Shown in pieces: positions 1-14,469 of a stretch of DNA of 64,000 nucleotides. Each line of letters begins with the position of its first letter. Position 1 is the stretch's first letter. This stretch comes from Loxodes magnus. Taxonomy: Eukaryota > Ciliophora > Karyorelictea > Loxodida > Loxodidae. The stretch lies in assembly GCA_946699065.1 (NCBI GenBank), contig CAMPDV010000719.1, positions 1 through 64,000 of the forward strand, given 5' to 3'. A program made the position numbers and the translations under genes. Under the pieces are notes generated by a model. The model made no database searches and was not told where the DNA came from. It saw only the letters and a program-made list of their open reading frames with translations.

Positions 1-3000
1 AAGTAGCACTAGAAGATGCATTATCTAAACTGGAAGATCTAATCTTTCTAAATGGATTTAAATTTCTGATAGGATGAAGCTAGATCTATTGAAATTTTCA
101 AGAGCATACACATTATCAAAATACTGAACTCAAGATTGTTGCTTTGGAAGAAAATTCATTAGAAAAATCGTTTAAAATAGTAAGCGATTTAAATAATTTT
201 CAAACAATTTTTGCTTATTTAAGTATATGACAATAAATTAATGGAAATATATAAATAAGAAATTTATGATCATAAGCAAATTTTGTGTATGCTAAAAGAT
301 ATTATCAAATTTAATTAAATAAATATATATAAAATTTAATTTTCATTTATACTAGATAAAAATTGTTTTTTAATTTTCTCTTTTAATTCAATTTTTATGT
401 CTAATAAAATTTTTATATACGTATATTTTAGTATTATGAATTTATAATAAATTGGAATTTAAATTTTTTTAAATATAATGAATACTTAACAATATACTAA
501 ATACCATTACATTATACTCTTTTGGTATTTAATTAAATTAATAAAAATTTAAATATATTTTAGATTAAATCTTCTTTTACTTTAACAATTTTTGCTTCTG
601 ATTTAATTTCCTATTTTTTGATTTTATAATAAAATAAATTAATAGTAAATAACATTTGTCACCTCTTATTAATAAAGAAAATTTAAGATTTAAAAAAAAG
701 TAATTTTACAATTATATGCATATTTCCATTTTAGTATTTTAGTAGGTCTGCTATAATTTTTTAATTATTTTATCTTAATTATATTTTTATGAAATTTTTT
801 TGTAATAAGAATTATTTTTAGAAGATGAAATAGGATGAAATAAGATGCAGGAGAAAATTCAAATTTTTTAAACGCGTTTTTATATTAATAATTTTTGATT
901 TTTAAGATTAAAGTATCAACAAGTAAGAAATTTTAGTATTTGCGACTTATTACATCTAATTTCCTCTTTTTATTCTATTTTCTCACTTCCGAGAAAAAAC
1001 CTCTTAAAAAGTTGGATATCATTCTCCTAAAGTAGATTAATATTATTCTGTATCTTCTGACACATTACCTTTTAAAATGACTAATGTTGTTAAAAAAAGG
1101 TAATTAAGAAAAGAAAATAAGATAATATTCTAGTATCTTTTAAATATAAAAAGAAAATCCTCATCCAATGGTAAATTTTATTTAATAGACATAATTTATT
1201 TTCATTATTATTTTTAGCTATATTAATAAAATTATTATTTTCGTTTCTTATTTTTAGATCTAAAGGAGCAATAATGCTACTTTGATTTTATTTGAGACTC
1301 TAAATTTAATATTTCTAGTTTTTAGAACAAATATTTATTAACTTTTGAATTATTATTTTTTCTTTGAGTTTTAGAAAGTCAATTTGAAGTGCAAACGATA
1401 CTCTTTATATTAATATGTTTATTACCTTGTCAATAGTAACATTTGGTTAACTCAATAATATCAGATTTCATTTTCTGTTTGCAACGAAATCTATCTTTAT
1501 ATTTTTTCAATTTTTTTAATATTTTTTTATGTTGAATAAAATGAATTTCAATATTCCTATAACAGATTAAACCATTTTAAATAAAATAGTTGCTATTTTT
1601 TTTTAAGAATTGTTTATTTCAAATGAAAGTTAAAAACAATTAATTAAAAAGATCGTATATATCCTTTTTTATTAAGAAACATACAGACAATATAAAATAG
1701 ATAAATAATTAAAATAATAATTAAGTTATATATTTCAAATTAAAAACTTGTTTTCTAAATATTAAACTTGACTACTTTTTTTTAAATTCTCATAATTTTT
1801 AAATCTTTTTTATAAAAATATAATTTTTCTAGTTATTTACATATAATATTGATATTTTTAAATTTTAGCATTATGGTTTTTAAGATTAATTAATAAATTA
1901 GCTGCTGAATTTTTGAAGAATATACAGATTAAACTTTTAATTAAAATATTAGTTTTGCAATTAAATTATTTTCTTATTTCTTATAATAAAATTAAAAAAT
2001 ATAATTTAATTTCTTAAATATATCTTTGTCTTTTAGCTTTTTAATATATCTATTATTATGTTAACTAGACCTTAATTTCTAAGTATTAGATGAGAAAAAA
2101 AGCAATTTATAAGGATCTACGATCCGGAAACGCAAGATGAATAGATGAATATAACATTGAAAATTTCTAATAAGGAAAATTTTGTAAACTCTAATATGTG
2201 ATAAACCAAACAAGTATGACACTACAATATAAATTATTTTATTATTGCTATAAATAAATAAAATTATTTTATAATTAAATATAATTTTAGTTGTTCAGAT
2301 CATATAATTATATTCTCCACTTTTTTATTTCATTTTTTTAAATTAAAATACCAAAAAAGAGAAAAATCGAAAGTTAATTTGAGTTATAATAATTTTTTGA
2401 ATGAAAATTTTGAAAAAATAGTAATATTTTAAAACAAATTAAAGTATAAAAAGAAGATTAAAAAGCATTAAATTAAAGTAATATAAATATTCTTTACATT
2501 TTAACCAAAAAATGAATAGTTTATATATTACCTACTTAAAAAATGTAAATTATATTTATTAAAAAGGATTTTAATTTGTTAAATACTAAAATATAATTAC
2601 AGCAAATATTATAAAACTATAGCAATAATTAAATAACGTTATTAAAGTTATTGCGTAATAATTCTAATAGCAAAAATAAATATTTATATTTTAAAATAAA
2701 ATACCAATAATAGAAATATAAATTTATATCTATTTTTATTAATTTTAATAATTTAGAATATTTAAGAAGAAAATAATCATATAATAAATTTTTATTGTGC
2801 CGAACAAAGGAATAAAGGGACTCAAGAGTAAAAGAGAAGAAATAAGAAGAAGCATGATTGAATTGAACGTGTTGAAACTTAACAAGAAAATTTTAAAAAT
2901 CAAGAAAGAAGCGATAACGACCAAGACAGGTAAAAAGAGGAAAAAAAAATCTGAAAAAGTCCAAATTTCAAATTTCGAAAAAATAGTATGTCTTATACAT

Positions 3001-3974
3001 TTTTATTCAACTGGAGAAAGCTGAAACTACTGTCTTCCAGAATGGTTGATATACCTCACGATGTAAAATTTTAATTTTAATATCATATTATTATTATAAA
3101 TTTTATTATGAATATAAAAAATTTTAATACCAATAAAATGAAATATCTTATTTTAATTAAATTAAAAAAACTTAGGTAGTAATCATATCATTAAATATAA
3201 AAGTTATTTATTATAAACATTTATTTATATAGAAAAAATGAATTAAATATATGAATGAATTTAGTAAATTTCTAATTTAATTTTTTTCCTTATATAAATC
3301 TTAATTTAATTATATAGATATAATTATATTTAGTAAAAATCAAAATTTTATTGAAAAATATAGTCATTTTCAACAAAAAGGAATCAAAGAAAGAATTTAG
3401 ACTAGTTATTAAAAAAAAGATTATTAAAATATAAATTATTTAATTAGTATCAATTTATTAAAACTAATTATTTCATTGGAATTTACTATAAGCACAATCA
3501 AAGTATTCTAAAAATAGAGTTTATCAATCTAAATATTTATAATTATAACAATAAAGCATCTTTATAAATTTTACTGTCTCTGAAATAAAATTAATCACGC
3601 TTTAAAAAGTTTAGTTGAGTCGAAAGAAAAGTTCATTCTATTATTTACAAATTAATAGAATAAAGAATTAGCTTTTCTTTGAATAAAAAAGAGCTAAAAT
3701 CCTTAATTTTAATTTTTTAATTAAAAAGAAATATAAATTAACTAAAGTTTGAATTTGGAAACTAATTAAGGATTTTACATATTAATAAAGTTAAATTTTT
3801 AATGAAAATTTTAAGATAAAAATAAGTTTAGATAATTAAAAAATAATATTTTTGTATAAACTTAAGTATAATTAAGAATGAAAAAAGAATCTGCTTAAAT
3901 TTGTAAATTTATTCAATAAATTGTTTTATATAAATATTAAATTAAAAATTGATTTTATTTTTTATCGTAAAAGA
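1..3974 (+). repeat. Left inverted arm, palindromic element copy 1
   Basis: Reverse complement of 8865-12842 with only scattered mismatches and small indels. For example, positions 1-10 are the complement of 12833-12842, and the inner end atcgtaaaaga (near 3964-3974) pairs with tcttttacgat at 8865. Past this point the two sides diverge. The outer end may extend left of the window. The arm holds a small Lys-rich reading frame at 2797 and is otherwise very A+T-rich, with no other feature I can support. Confidence 0.9.
2797..3024 (+). CDS. Lys-rich arm reading frame, left arm copy 1
   Basis: Small reading frame beginning V/M-P-N-K-G-I-K-G-L-K, rich in Lys, Arg, Glu and Ile. It is present in all four arms. 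It stands out by its higher G+C in very A+T-rich surroundings and its open frame even under the standard code. The start is GTG in an A+T-rich leader, so the true start is uncertain. This copy has a longer A-run (after the T-G-K-K-R stretch) than the others and changes frame there. The majority version continues in another frame through a Q-K-A-E-T-T-V-F-Q-N-G stretch. No family is recognised; the composition suggests a basic nucleic-acid-binding peptide, which is only inference. Confidence 0.4.
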   Translation: MPNKGIKGLKSKREEIRRSMIELNVLKLNKKILKIKKEAITTKTGKKRKKKSEKVQISNFEKIVCLIHFYSTGES

Positions 3975-6900
3975 ATTACTTCTAACTTTCGAAAGGAATT
4001 AAATAAAGAAAATTAAAATAAATTATTAATATAAAACAATGATAAAATTAATTAATAGAAAAAATTGAGTAAAAGATATGCAGAAAAAATTAAAAAATAC
4101 TAAAAAAAATCTAAAACTAAAGATTTCGATAAAATTACAAATAAAATATAGAATTTAATTTAAAATATAATATCTAATTAACTATTTGAAAGTTAAATAT
4201 ATTTTTAGTTTAAATACACTAAAATTTTTTGAATATAATTGTAAATTTTTTTATTAAAAGCTTTATTATAAATGAAATTATTTTAAGATATGAAATATAC
4301 AAATAGTAAAAATTTTGATAATAATAATTTTTACCAAATAATGCAAAAAAAATAATTTCTAACTTAATAAATTTTTAGAGAATTTTCTTGTAACCTTAAT
4401 TATTAAATTATATTTTAATAATTTATTTACGGTTTACAAATTAAGAAATCGTGGACTGAAAATTTTTATTTAAGATACTTTATAAAAATAAATATTTTAC
4501 TCAACAAATTTAATAATATAATAGTAAAATTATTAAAATAAAATCTAATTTAAATTGCAATAACTCTCATAAGTAAAAATTATAAATACATTCCTATTAA
4601 TGTATATAAGTATTTAGACTCTAAAAATATATCTCAAAAATATATTGTAACGTTTTTAATTTCCGTTACAACAATTTTAAATTAAATTTTAATCACTCAA
4701 ATAAAAATAAAAAGGCAATTATTTTTAATATCATTTTATAATATAAATAAACTAAGAACTGGTTTAGAAATGCATCTATAAATTGATAAGAAATACTAAA
4801 AAGACTAAAAGTAAAATGATTAAAAAATATTATTAGTTTGATTTGAAAAAAGGAAAAATTTAAGATTAACAAAAGCTAGCAAATAGATTGCATTTTAAGA
4901 GAAAAAATCGAAATAATATTACAAAATTATATTTATTGATACTTTATATAGGAATACTTATTGCAAAAATCTGTGCCTCATATTATTAATTAGTATCTTT
5001 AAGATTGATGAAATAAATTTCGAATTAAAGCAATTAAAATCAAAAATCCTTGATATGATGCTCTAAGATGAAAGTAAATTCACTTTCCATCGAATAGTTC
5101 ATCGTATCATATAAACATTTTGAATTTTTTACTTAGAATCTAGTAGTTTCGTAATTTTTAGAATATTTTACATTTCACTTCGCTTATCCAACTTAAAATT
5201 AATTTAGAAAAAGTTATTTATGGCATAATTTTTTTAGATATATAAAATCAGAAAATAATCACTCTAATCAAATTCTTAATTGTGTTATGAGGTTAATAAT
5301 CTTATTATTAAATTTTATTTTTTAAATTTATATAAAAAATTATTTCCATTTATATTATCATCTTCTACTCTCTTAAAATCTTAACACTTTTTGTTTTTTT
5401 TTCTTTAATTTATCAATCAATTTAAATCCAAAATGAAAATATTATTTTCTTAATTATTTCTTTTTATATTATTTACTATAATTATATTATCTTTAAATTA
5501 AAAATCAAGCAATTCATCTTAATATCATTAAATAATTTCTTAATCAATAATTTTAAATATATATTTTTATTTATATTTCTTTGCAAATATGTAAAATAAA
5601 AACTGATTAAATTTTTTAATTTAGTACAAATAAATTAAAATTAATAAATTAAAAGCTTAATTGTTTATTTATATATCTAATTGCTTTTTTGAGTAAAAAA
5701 ATTAATCCTTTTATAAAATTATTTTGTCTTATCTTTTCTATTTTTAGATAAATATATTAGTTTCTATTAATGAAATTTCTTAATAATTTTTAAATTCTAT
5801 TTAGTTTTATTTAAATTTATTTACTTCTTAGGTAATTATCAGAATTTATATTAAAAGCATTTAAAATATAAATTATTTACTTTTACTATATTTTTATTCA
5901 TAATATAATTGATTCACTTAAAGATAAAAATAATTTATAATCTTCTATTATTGCCTTTTCTTTAATATTAATTTGTAAATAAAATAATTCATTATAATTT
6001 AGATTTTTTTGAAATCATTTTTAATAGGACTTGATCAGTTCATATAAATTTGAAACATATGCTTTTTTATTTATTAGAAATTTTCTAATTAAACCAAAAT
6101 AATTATAAATTAGAAAAATATTTTACTATCGTTAATAAATTAAGGAAATGGAAAATCTTAACAATTTAGTTTATTTATAATTTTTTATCTTTTAAGTTTT
6201 AAAATTATATAATCTTTAAATTTCATTAATGCAAATTAATTCATAATTGATAAAAATAATTTAGAAAATCTCTTTTTTCTAGCAGTAAATTTATTTAAAA
6301 TATATAATTAAAAGAAAGACAGGAGCAAGATTTTAAACTGTTAATTATACCTATAATCCTTAGGGAATTTCTTAATTGAATCTAATATCTTGAATAGAAT
6401 ACATCTTGAAATTATTAAATTTTAGAAGTAGCTTGAAATATATAATCATAGATTATGCATTTATTACACATTGTAGTCTCTGTTTGCAGAAATGATCAGC
6501 AGAATATCCCTTATATTAGTAAAAAGGTTGTTAAGTGTATTCAACAAGACGAAAGTTAGATTTTCTTTAATCTCTAAAAGTTAATAATCAATTAATTTAA
6601 ATAAATATTAAAAACTCGGAAAAATTAGTTGTATAACTTAAATTGCTTCATCTGATTAATTGCTCTAATTTTTACAAATTTTGCTTATTTGTTTTTAATA
6701 GGTTACTTTAATGTTTTTAAAAATTATATAACCCCTTTTGATGAAATTTCATATTTAATTTTATAAATTGCTATTTAAAATTTCGAAAAAGTGAAAAATA
6801 TAGATTAATTTGCATTTAAACTATTATTAGAAATTTACTATCAAAAATATATAAATTTCAATTTTAGGAATTTTCTTTTTCAATTGTTTCTTTTTTAGTA

Positions 6901-8864
6901 TTTTTTCAGCAATTATTTTATATTTGTATAGATTTATAGTTTTCAAATTGTTATAACCATATTTATCTTGATGCAGTTAACTTTATAAAAAATTTAATCT
7001 TTTAGTTCTATCAATCTAGGATTGATAATTAGTAAAGTCTACATTATTTAATTTTTTAATCTTTTATGTTGTTTTTTTAAGACAGTATATTAGCGACCAA
7101 CTAATTATTAATATCTTAATATGAATTACCACAGTTAATTAAATTTATGTTAATACTTATAACAATTTATTAAAAATGGACTTTAAATAACTTATTTAAA
7201 GAATATTTGTATAAAACGAAGTATATTATCTAATCTAAATTTATCGCATACTATTTATTTTATTTATTTTTCTAAATTTTATTATAAGAAGTAATAAATC
7301 CTTTATATTAAAAAATAATTTTAACTATTTTAATTTTTAATTTATTTTGCTTTATAAGCACCTAACCTTTTTCTTGCACTAAGAAAATATTTAAGGTAGT
7401 TTTTATTTCAAATTATTAACAAACAGAATTAGAATTATTAAAAAGCATTTGACCTTTTTGTATGTATTTCGACCTATTACTAGACTGTTTTCAGATTTCT
7501 CTGGAGTCTAAAATTAAATTTTCGTACACTACCCGTTGTCCTGTCTTGCTTGTTCTTAAAGTCTCTAGTTTCTCTTCCATTACTAGTTGCCTTTTTTCTT
7601 GCATGTATTCCCAAGAGCTCATCCACAACTATTCTCTATTCCTTCATAGTTTGATATGTTGCTACTATTTCTCTTTTTTCTACTATTATCTTCGCTTTTG
7701 CCAGTAACTCTGTTTGAAATTTAAGAATTCCTACACTTCCTTCACAAGTGTTCTCTTGAGCCACAGCAGTAGCAAAATTTAACTTCTCGCTTATTAAAAA
7801 GCAGAATGATAAAAATTAAAGTTAATATTGTTTGATTTTTATAAAGAAACTATTTTATAATGCTATTTATTATTATAAAAGTTTACTATTTTCTTAAATT
7901 TATAATTTTTAAGCTTCTATAATTCAAGCTTAAAGATATACTAATTAGTATAATAGTAAAGAAATATTTTGCTAATTTAGTTAATAAATATCCAAATGTT
8001 TAAATAGATAAATTAAAATATGTGATTTTTGAGGTATTTATACTTCATTAAAAGTTTCTATCAGAATCTTTAGTAGTGGATAATAAAATCTTCTAATAAG
8101 TTTTTATAAATTATTTTAAAATACTCTTTCTTTTACATTACTCAACTAATTCGAAAATAATTTTTTAAATACAAAAAATTAGGCTCATTATTTTTCAAAC
8201 TATGTAACAGACTTTTTTTAGAATTTTTGGCTACGCATCGTTTTTTAAATATACCTTTTGATGTTAGATTATTTAATAATATTTCTAAAAATCTTTTGTT
8301 CTATTTTTTTTAGATTTATGGTATAATATTTTATAATTATAACTAATTCTATATTGCTTATAAAACTTTATCTTTATTTTATAGAATTGTATAAAATTCT
8401 GATCTCAGTCTTGGAATCTTCATTTTTTATTATTATTAAGACATCTAAGAAAAGTAAATTTCAAATATTCTTTCTTAAACTGAAATCAGCTAAACATAAT
8501 TTAACTAATTTTCTTTTGTTTATGTTTTTCTATTAAAATCAATATAGTTTTCATATAATTTTTCAATAATTCTAAATAAGAATTCTACTTTTACCATTTT
8601 TTTGACAATTTAAACTAGATGAATTACTCACTTCTAAAATTGTATTTCTTTATTAAATTATCATCTTTTATATTTTAGGATAATCATTTTACTATATATG
8701 ACTAGGTACTTCTTAGTTCAATTATGCTTCTCTTCATTTCCTTTTTACAATTTTTTTATTCAACATTATTCAAAAAGGAAGCAGAAGCTTAATTACATGC
8801 TATATTATTTTATTTAATTTTACATATTTAAGATCTAATTATTTTATTAAATAAATTCTAAAGT
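3975..8864. other. Central loop of palindromic element, copy 1
   Basis: Unpaired centre between the two arms, repeated almost unchanged at 30951-35849. Most is very A+T-rich. The clearest coding trace is a CCHC zinc knuckle on the minus strand near 7733-7774. Two other stretches of less biased composition are 4953-5230 (plus strand) and 6305-6595 (minus strand). With TAA/TAG as Gln and TGA as Trp they read as balanced protein, but I recognise no family and cannot exclude chance. I identified no transposase, polymerase or integrase in the loop. Confidence 0.6.
7440..7800 (-). pseudogene. Gag-like CCHC zinc-knuckle fragment in loop, copy 1
   Basis: On the minus strand, codons at 7774-7733 read C-Y-C-C-G-S-R-E-H-L-W-R-K-C. 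This is a CX2CX4HX4C zinc knuckle typical of retroelement Gag proteins, which bind RNA. The Trp is TGA. The frame then continues for about 95 residues rich in Ser, Asn, Lys and Gln to about 7440, where composition falls back to A+T-rich. The Gag part upstream of the knuckle is not visible, so this is probably a 3' fragment. The zinc knuckle aligns with those at 21307-21348 and 61236-61277. Confidence 0.5.
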
Positions 8865-11800
8865 ATCTTTTACGATAAAAAATAAAATCAATTTTTAATT
8901 TAATATTTATATAAAACAATTTATTGAATAAATTTACAAATTTAAGCAGATTCTTTTTTCATTCTTAATTATACTTAAGTTTATACAAAAATATTATTTT
9001 TTAATTATCTAAACTTATTTTTATCTTAAAATTTTCATTAAAAATTTAACTTTATTAATATGTAAAATCCTTAATTAGTTTCCAAATTCAAACTTTAGTT
9101 AATTTATATTTCTTTTTAATTAAAAAATTAAAATTAAGGATTTTAGCTCTTTTTTATTCAAAGAAAAGCTAATTCTTTATTCTATTAATTTGTAAATAAT
9201 AGAATGAACTTTTCTTTCGACTCAACTAAACTTTTTAAAGCGTGATTAATTTTATTTCAGAGACAGTAAAATTTATAAAGATGCTTTATTGTTATAATTA
9301 TAAATATTTAGATTGATAAACTAGAATACCTTGATTGTGCTTATAGTAAATTCCAATGAAATAATTAGTTTTAATAAATTGATACTAATTAAATAGTTTA
9401 TATTTTAATAATCTTTTTTTTAATAACTAGTCTAAATTCTTTCTTTGATTCCTTTTTGTTGAAAATGACTATATTTTTCAATAAAATTTTGATTTTTACT
9501 AAATATAATTATATCTATATAATTAAATTAAGATTTATATAAGGAAAAAAATTAAATTAGAAATTTACTAAATTCATTCATATATTTAATTCATTTTTTC
9601 TATATAAATAAATGTTTATAATAAATAACTTTTATATTTAATGATATGATTACTACCTAAGTTTTTTTAATTTTAATTAAATTAAGATATTTCATTTTAT
9701 TGGTATTAAAATTTTTTATATTCATAATAAAATTTATAATAATAATATGATATTAAAATTAAAATTTTACATCATGAGGTATATCAACCATTCTAGAAGA
9801 TAGTAGTTTCAGCTTTCTGCAGTTGAATAAAAATGTATAAAACATACTATTTTTTCGAAATTTGAAACCTGGATTTTTTCAGATTTCTTTTCCTCTTTTT
9901 ACCTGTTTTGGTCGTTATCGCTTCTTTTTTGATTTTTTAAATTTTCTTGTTAAGTTTCAACACGTTCAATTCAATCATGCTTCTTCTTATTTCTTCTCTT
10001 TTACTCTTGAGTCCCTTTATTCCTTTGTTCGGCACAATAAAAATTTATTATATGATTATTTTCTTCTTAAATATTCTAAATTATTAAAATTAATAAAAAT
10101 AGATATAAATTTATATTTCTATTATTGGTATTTTATTTTAAAATATAAATATTTATTTTTGCTATTAGAATTATTACGCAATAACTTTAATAACGTTATT
10201 TAATTATTGCTATAGTTTTATAATATTTGCTGTAATTATATTTTAGTATTTAACAAATTAAAATCCTTTTTAATAAATATAATTTACATTTTTTAAGTAG
10301 GTAATATATAAACTATTAATATTTTGGTTAAAATGTAAAGAATATTTATATTACTTTAATTTAATGCTTTTTAACCTTCTTTTTATACTTTAATTTGTTT
10401 TAAAATATTACTATTTTTTTCAAAATTTTCATTCAAAAAATTATTATAACTCAAATTAACTTTCGATTTTTCTCTTTTCTGGTATTCTAATTTAAAAAAA
10501 TAAAATAAAAAAGTGAGAATATAATAATATAATTATATTATCTGAACAACTAAAATTAGATTTAATTATAAAATAATTTTATTTATTTATAGCAATAATA
10601 AAATTATTTATATTTTAGTGTCATACTTGTTTGGTTTATCACATATTAGAGTTTACAAATTTTCCTTATCAGAAATTTTCAATGTTATATTCATCTATTC
10701 ATCTTGCGTTTCCGGGTCGTAGATCCTTATAAATTGTTTTTTTCTCATCTAATACTTAGAAATTAAGGCCTAGTTAACATAATAATTAGATATATTAAAA
10801 AAACTAAAAGACAAAGATATATTTAAGAAATTAAATTATATTTTTTAATTTTATTATAAGAGAAAATAATTTAATTGCAAAACTAATATTTTAATTAAAA
10901 GTTTAATCTGTATATTCTTCAAAAATTCAGCAGCTAATTTATTAATTAATCTTAAAAACTATAATGCTAAAATTTAAAAATATCAATATTATATGTAAAT
11001 AACTAGAAAAATTATATTTTTATAAAAAAGATTTAAAAATTATGAGAATTAAAAAAAAGTAGTCAAGTTTAATATTTAGAAAACAAATTTTTAATTAGAA
11101 ATATATAACTTAATTATTATTTTAATTATTTATATATTTTATATTGTCTGTATGTTTCTTAATAAAAAAGGATATATACGATCTTTTTAACTAATTGTTT
11201 TCAACTTTCATTTGAAATAAAAAATTCTTAAAAAAATAACAACTAATTTATTTAAAAATGATTTAATCTGTTATAGGAATATTAAAATTCATTTTATTCA
11301 ACATAAAAAAATATTAAAAAAATTGAAAAAATATAAAGATAGATTTCGTTGCAAACAGAAAATGAAATCTGATATTATTGAGTTAACCAAATGTTACTAT
11401 TGACAAGGTAATAAACATATTAATATAAAGAAGTATCGTTTGCACTTCAAATTGACTTTCTAAAACTCAAAGAAAAAATAATAATTCAAAAGTTAATAAA
11501 TATTTGTTCTAAAAACTAGAAATATTAAATTTAGAGTCTCAAATAAAATCAAAGTAGCATTATTGCTCCTTTAGATCTAAAAAAAAGAAACGAAAATAAT
11601 AATTTTATTAATATAGCTAAAAATAATAATGAAAATAAATTATGTCTATTAAATAAAATTTACCATTGGATGAGGATTTTCTTTTTATATTCAAAAGAAA
11701 CTAGAATATTATCGTATTTTCTTTTCTTAATTACCTTTTTTTAACAACATTAGTCATTTTAAAAGGTAATGCGTCAGAAGATACAGAATAATATTAATCT

Positions 11801-12842
11801 ACTTTAGGAGAATGATATCCAACTTTTTAAGAGGTTTTTTCTCGGAAGTGAGAAAATAGATTAAAAAGAGGAAATTAGATGTAATAAGTCGTTTTATGGA
11901 TTACAAATACTAAAATTTCTTACTTGTTGATACTTTAATCTTAAAAATCAAAAATTATTAATAAAAAACGCGTTTAAAAAATTTGAATTTTCTCCTGCAT
12001 CTTATTTCATTCTACTTCATCTTCTAAAAAGAATTTTTATTACAAAAAATTTCATAAAAATATAATTAAGATACAAATAATTAAAAAATTATAAAGACCT
12101 ACTAGAATACCAAAATGGAAAATATGCATATAATTATAAAATTACTTTTTTTAAATCTTAAATTTTCTTTATTAATAAGAGGTGTCAAATGCTATTTACT
12201 ATTAAATTATTTTATTATAAAATCAAAAAATAGGAGATTAAATCAGAAGCAAAAATTATTAAAGTAAAAGAAGATTTAATCTAAAAATATTTAAATTTTT
12301 ATTAATTTAATTAAATACCAAAAGAGTATAATGTAATGGTATTTAGTATATTGTTAAGTATTCATTATATTTAAAAAAATTTAAATTCCAATTTATTATA
12401 AATTCATAATACTAAAATATACGTATATAAAAATTTTATTAGACATAAAAATTGAATTAAAAGAGAAAATTAAAAAACAATTTTTATCTAGTATAAATCA
12501 AAATTAAATTTTATATATATTTATTTAATTAAATTTGATAATATCTTTTAGCATACACAAAATTTGCTTTTGCTCATAAATTTCTTATTTATATATTTCA
12601 ATTAATTTATTATCATATACTTAAATAAGTAAAAATTGATTGAAAATTATTTAAATCACTTACTATTTTAAACAATTTTTCTAATTAATTTTCTTCCAAA
12701 GCGACAATCTTGAGTTCAGTATTTTGATAATGTGTATGCTCTTGAAAATTTCAATAGATCTAGCATCACCCTATCAGAAATTTAAATCCATTTAGAAAGA
12801 TTAGATCTTCCAGTTTAGATAATGCATCTTCTAGTGCTACTT
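8865..12842 (-). repeat. Right inverted arm, palindromic element copy 1
   Basis: Inverted partner of 1-3974. Arms of about 4 kb with this similarity suggest either long terminal inverted repeats of a large DNA element or a palindrome kept alike by gene conversion. The similarity may run beyond 12842, but the left partner is cut by the window edge. Confidence 0.9.
9780..10035 (-). CDS. Lys-rich arm reading frame, right arm copy 1
   Basis: Inverted copy of the 2797 reading frame. Its A-run has the length of the 29781 copy, so the frame runs G-K-K-R-K-R-N-L-K-K without the shift seen at 2797. The opposite strand here is also open under the standard code, but only as a Phe/Leu-rich shadow. Function unknown. 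Confidence 0.35.
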
Positions 12843-13261
12843 TATGACTTATAAATTTTTATAAATTTTCTGAATGTGATTAAAAGTTATTTTTTTTAAT
12901 ATATTTTCAATGCTCTATTTATTACTTTAATTACAAAATTATAAATCTAATACTCTTTATATGTTTAATTTTTATTCCTTTTTTTAACAAATTATTTAAA
13001 AAAAATTTAGATTTTCATATTAAGAGAAAGTAAATAAGTAATCTTAATTTTCATATTATTTTCTATTTTAATTTTAATCTCTTCTTCTGGTATATAGTTT
13101 AACTGTTTTTTTATTTTTTATTTAAATACTAAAGTATTAGATAAAACTTCATAAATTTAAAATATTTTACAAATATAATTAGCATTTATTTTGGCTTTAA
13201 GTAAAAGATATAAAATTTACAGAATTAGCTATTTTTTTATCTCCAAATATAATATAAATTT

Positions 13262-13560
13262 TAAGAATTAGAAATTAAAATTATGATATTAAAACTTCTT
13301 CTATTAAACATATAACTTCATTTATTTAAGTTTTCAAATTTCATATTGAGCTAAAGTGGGCCCTTAGAATATCTTTATGGAAAAATTTAGAAAATAATTT
13401 TTCTGCTGCATTTGATCCAAGTTGGAGGGAGTAGTTAACTCTCAATAATGTTAAAACTTACTACCGGAAGAAGTTGGATCTCTCAGAAGATAATTTAATT
13501 AGAACATAAGGAACATTTTTAAATCTTGGATTGTATTTGTGGATAGAAAATCACATAAAA
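13262..13560 (+). CDS. Uncharacterised coding-like stretch
   Basis: Less A+T-biased island. In one plus frame with ciliate reassignment it gives a balanced sequence containing L-K-W-A-L-R-I-S-L-W-K-N-L and F-D-P-S-W-R-E-Q-L-T-L, with several TGG Trp codons and no TGA in about 80 codons. The copy at about 40245-40545 differs by substitutions without indels across the core. No start or family could be assigned; it may be an exon-like remnant of an element gene. Confidence 0.35.
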
Positions 13561-14469
13561 ATCCTAATAAATTGTTTTTTAAGTTGAACTTAAACTTTAT
13601 CTTGACTTTAATTTTAATTTAGTAAAGCTTAAATTCCTTAATAATTTTTAAAATATTAAGTAACATTACAAAGATAAAAAGTAAAAATTTACAAATAAAA
13701 CAATTTTAAAATCAAGAAACGAAAAGAGGAATAAAATTCTCTTAATTGAATAATATTTAAAAAACGTAGAGTTAAAAGAAAAGATAAAAAGAGTTTTTTT
13801 TTATAAAAAAACTTATAGAAGAATAAATATAAAGCTATAAGAAAGAAAATCTTTGCAAATTTAAAAATTTAAAAAGATGAAGAAATATTATAATTGCAAG
13901 TAATTTAGTTTTAATTACAATATATTGTTGAAAAAATTGATTTCATAAGTAAATATATTCTTTTATAAAGTTGTAAAAAATATATCTCAAAGATAGAAAA
14001 TCAGTCTATTATTTGAAGAACATAAAAAAAACTTTCTAACTTATTATAAGATATCGTAAATATGTTTTTAAAAAGATTTAAAATGAAAAGTGTTTTAATT
14101 TAAAAAACAAAAAACACAAAGTTTTTAAATAAAATTTATTTAATAAAAAAATCAAATCAATTCAAAGTAAAGCACTCTAAAATAATCTAAAATTTATAAT
14201 TTTAAATATCTCAAAACTAAGTGAAATATCTTTTTTCTTTCTTTTAATAATTTTTAAGATTCAAGACTAATTTCAGCTAAAAGTTTAGAAGTTTCTTAAA
14301 AAAATTAAGAAAATTTTAATGATTTTATAATTACAAATTCTTCATTTATCCTATATTTATTTTTATTAGAATATATTGTTTAAATAATTATAATTATTAA
14401 TTTTTGTTACTAAAAATTAATTTTTAAATATATCAACTAATTTAAATTGTTCATTGAAATTTATTTTCT

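Noticed and set aside
7462..7707. Plus-strand ORF of 81 codons in the loop (copy at 34445)
   Set aside because: It is the antisense of the zinc-knuckle fragment and has no motif of its own.
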